From contig JARLIS010000007.1 of the NCBI GenBank assembly GCA_031291615.1, forward strand, positions 1 to 41,350: a stretch of 41,350 bases of DNA, given 5' to 3'. Each line of letters starts with the position of its first letter. Within the stretch, counting starts at the first letter, position 1. Both the position numbers and the translations under genes were made by a program. The notes beneath the pieces were generated by a model. That model ran no database searches. It saw nothing but the letters and a program-made list of their open reading frames with translations, and was not told the DNA's origin. Positions 39,755 through 41,350 of this stretch are shown piece by piece. The stretch comes from Parvibaculum sp. (GTDB taxonomy: Bacteria; Pseudomonadota; Alphaproteobacteria; Parvibaculales; Parvibaculaceae).

Positions 39755-41190
39755 CAGGCCTCCCCCCTGTTGCGCCGGATGCTTTCGCTGTCGTCGTCGC
39801 CCAATGCCAGCAGCATTTCGACAACCGGCTTCATCCGAGACCCGTTCGACCCCTTGACCATCACGACGTCGCCTTCCTGAATTGCTTCGGCAAGCGGCGT
39901 CATGAGGCCGGCCGACGTCTCGGCGTAAAATCCCTGCCTGTCGGCCGGCAGCGCCTTGAAGAGTTCGCGCATATGCGGCCCGCAGGCGAAAACGAGGTCG
40001 ATCTCGGCCTGAGCGAGCGGCTGGGCCATTTCGCGGTGAAGCGCAATCGAGTTCGGCCCGAGTTCAAGCATGTCGCCCATGACGGCGATGCGCCGCGCGC
40101 GGTGCCCCGGCTCGGTGCGGCCGAGCGCATCGATAGCGGCACGCATCGAGACGGGATTGGCGTTGTAGCTCTCGTCGATGAGCATGAACGGTCGGCCGGG
40201 CGCGTCGACGCGAATGCGCTCGCCGCGACCCTTCGGAGCCTCGAGATGCGCAAGCGCCAGCGCCGCCATGGCGAGATCGGCTTCAAGCGCCGATATGCAG
40301 GCGAGCATGGCAAGGCTGTTCATGACGATATGACGGCCCGGCACGCCGAGCTTGTAGGTCACAGGCTGGCCGCAGATGATCGCGGAGACGCAGGAGCAAT
40401 CTTCCTTCAGCGCGACTTTTTCGAGGCGCGCATCGGCGGCCTTGTGTTCGCCGAAGGAAATGATGCGGCCCGCGCCGGCTTTCTTCGCCCGCGCTTCGAG
40501 CCGGGCGAAATGCGGATTGTCGCGGTTGAGAATGGCGACGCCGCCCTTCTGCAATCCGTCGAAAATCTCGGCCTTGGCGTCGGCAATCTCTTCGACGCTG
40601 TCGAAATAGGCCATGTGCACCGCTTCGACCGTCGTGATGAGCGCGATGAAAGGCTCGACGAGCTTCGACAGTGGCGTGATCTCGCCCGAATGATTCATGC
40701 CGATTTCGAAAATGCCGTAGCGCGTATCCGCGGGCATCCGCGCAAGAGACAGCGGCACGCCCCAGAGATTGTTATAGGAAGCGGCGGATGCATGCGTCGG
40801 GCCCTGCTCGGAAAGCAGCATACGCAGCGCTTCCTTGGTCCCCGTCTTGCCGACGCTGCCCGTAACCGCAACCACCTTGGCGCCGGCGCGGCGGCGCGCG
40901 GCGCGGCCAAGCTGGTTCAGCGCCTCAAGTGCATCCGGCACGACGACCAGCGGCCCCGCCTCGCGCATGGCATCCGTGACGTCGGAAACGATGGCGGCGG
41001 CAGCCCCGCGCTCGAACGCCTTGGCGACATAGGCATGTCCGTCGCTGTGCTCGCCCTTGATCGCAACGAAGAGATCGCCGCTTTCAAGCGTGCGGCTGTC
41101 GATCGAAACGCCCCTGGCGGTCCAGTCGGCGCCTTCGGCCTTGCCTTGCGTCGCCGCAATCACTTCGGAACGCGTCCACAGAGATTTCAT
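39754..41190 (-). CDS. murF: UDP-MurNAc-tripeptide--D-Ala-D-Ala ligase
   Basis: 478 residues. MurF adds D-Ala-D-Ala to complete the pentapeptide. The N-terminal domain binds the UDP-tripeptide ([20 protein letters not shown]). The ATP loop is [16 protein letters not shown] (about 105). [10 protein letters not shown] and the central ligase part [18 protein letters not shown] follow, then the C-terminal domain with VMGDMLELG and KGSNGSRM. It overlaps the murE stop by 4 nt upstream and the mraY start by 1 nt downstream. Confidence 0.97.
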   Translation of the reverse strand: MKSLWTRSEVIAATQGKAEGADWTARGVSIDSRTLESGDLFVAIKGEHSDGHAYVAKAFERGAAAAIVSDVTDAMREAGPLVVVPDALEALNQLGRAARRRAGAKVVAVTGSVGKTGTKEALRMLLSEQGPTHASAASYNNLWGVPLSLARMPADTRYGIFEIGMNHSGEITPLSKLVEPFIALITTVEAVHMAYFDSVEEIADAKAEIFDGLQKGGVAILNRDNPHFARLEARAKKAGAGRIISFGEHKAADARLEKVALKEDCSCVSAIICGQPVTYKLGVPGRHIVMNSLAMLACISALEADLAMAALALAHLEAPKGRGERIRVDAPGRPFMLIDESYNANPVSMRAAIDALGRTEPGHRARRIAVMGDMLELGPNSIALHREMAQPLAQAEIDLVFACGPHMRELFKALPADRQGFYAETSAGLMTPLAEAIQEGDVVMVKGSNGSRMKPVVEMLLALGDDDSESIRRNRGEA

Positions 41191-41350
41191 GCGGCGCCTC
41201 CCAGTTTCGCGGCGGAGGCCCGGATCGCTTCATGATCCGAAAAATGAATTGTCCTTGAGCCGACGATCTGGCCGGTTTCATGGCCTTTGCCTGCAACGAC
41301 GAGAACGTCGCCCGCTTCGAGGCCGCGCATGGCGGTTTCAATCGCAAGGC
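41187..41350 (-). CDS. murE: UDP-MurNAc-L-Ala-D-Glu diaminopimelate ligase, C-terminal end only
   Basis: Only the last 53 residues lie inside the window; the gene enters from the right edge and stops at TGA 41187-41189. The segment AGKGHETGQIVGSRTIHFSD is the conserved C-terminal motif of MurE, which adds meso-diaminopimelate to the stem peptide in diderms. The stop overlaps the murF ATG (ATGA), as expected in dcw clusters. The diagnostic substrate-recognition motif (DNPR) is outside the window, so the amino acid added is assumed from the taxonomic setting. Confidence 0.9.
   Translation of the reverse strand, partial: LAIETAMRGLEAGDVLVVAGKGHETGQIVGSRTIHFSDHEAIRASAAKLGGAA

Overview
The window is GC-rich, gene-dense chromosomal DNA from an alphaproteobacterium. 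The evidence is an alpha-type SspB with a long acidic/proline-rich tail, a DUF4169 gene and an RHH_4-type ribbon-helix-helix gene near fumC, an FtsZ with a very long C-terminal linker, and the order murE-murF-mraY-murD-ftsW-murG-murC-murB-ddl-ftsQ-ftsA-ftsZ followed by lpxC, bamD, recN and ligA. The style suggests a Hyphomicrobiales/Parvibaculales-like lineage, but I cannot name a genus. No rRNA, tRNA, CRISPR array, transposase, phage gene or integrase was seen.

Layout. (1) 1-2203: a leftward pair of glycogen-related genes (a partial debranching enzyme and a GT4 glycosyltransferase), then rightward sspB. (2) 2237-7810: fumC, an RHH protein, a large convergent AsmA-like protein, and DUF4169 divergent from it. 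(3) 7937-11515: a self-contained export operon of TetR regulator, lipoprotein HlyD-type adaptor, ABC ATPase and ABC-2 permease. A near-perfect palindromic operator overlaps its promoter. (4) 11580-15889: a CsbD stress protein, a DUF1345 membrane protein, a D-lactate-dehydrogenase-like FAD enzyme, a hotdog thioesterase and a ClC-type chloride transporter. (5) 16048-21178: uvrD/pcrA helicase, prmA and an M24 aminopeptidase P, all rightward. (6) 21189-21285: an inverted pair of palindromic repeats between convergent genes. (7) 21287-41350: the leftward ligA-recN-bamD-lpxC block and the dcw cell-wall/division cluster, running off the right edge inside murE.

The dcw genes are tightly packed. Nearly every junction is an ATGA or TGATG overlap, consistent with translational coupling. 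They supply UDP-MurNAc-pentapeptide synthesis (MurB, MurC, MurD, MurE, MurF, Ddl), lipid I/II synthesis (MraY, MurG), the polymerase FtsW and the division proteins FtsQ, FtsA and FtsZ. A strong intrinsic terminator after ftsZ separates this cluster from lpxC, which has its own promoter-like region containing an inverted repeat.

I found no convincing undescribed multi-gene system. The points most worth a second look are a codon-usage boundary inside fumC (foreign DNA or assembly join), the channel-like signature in the DUF1345 protein, the TetR operator/exporter module, the palindromic repeat pair at 21.2 kb and the inverted repeat upstream of lpxC.
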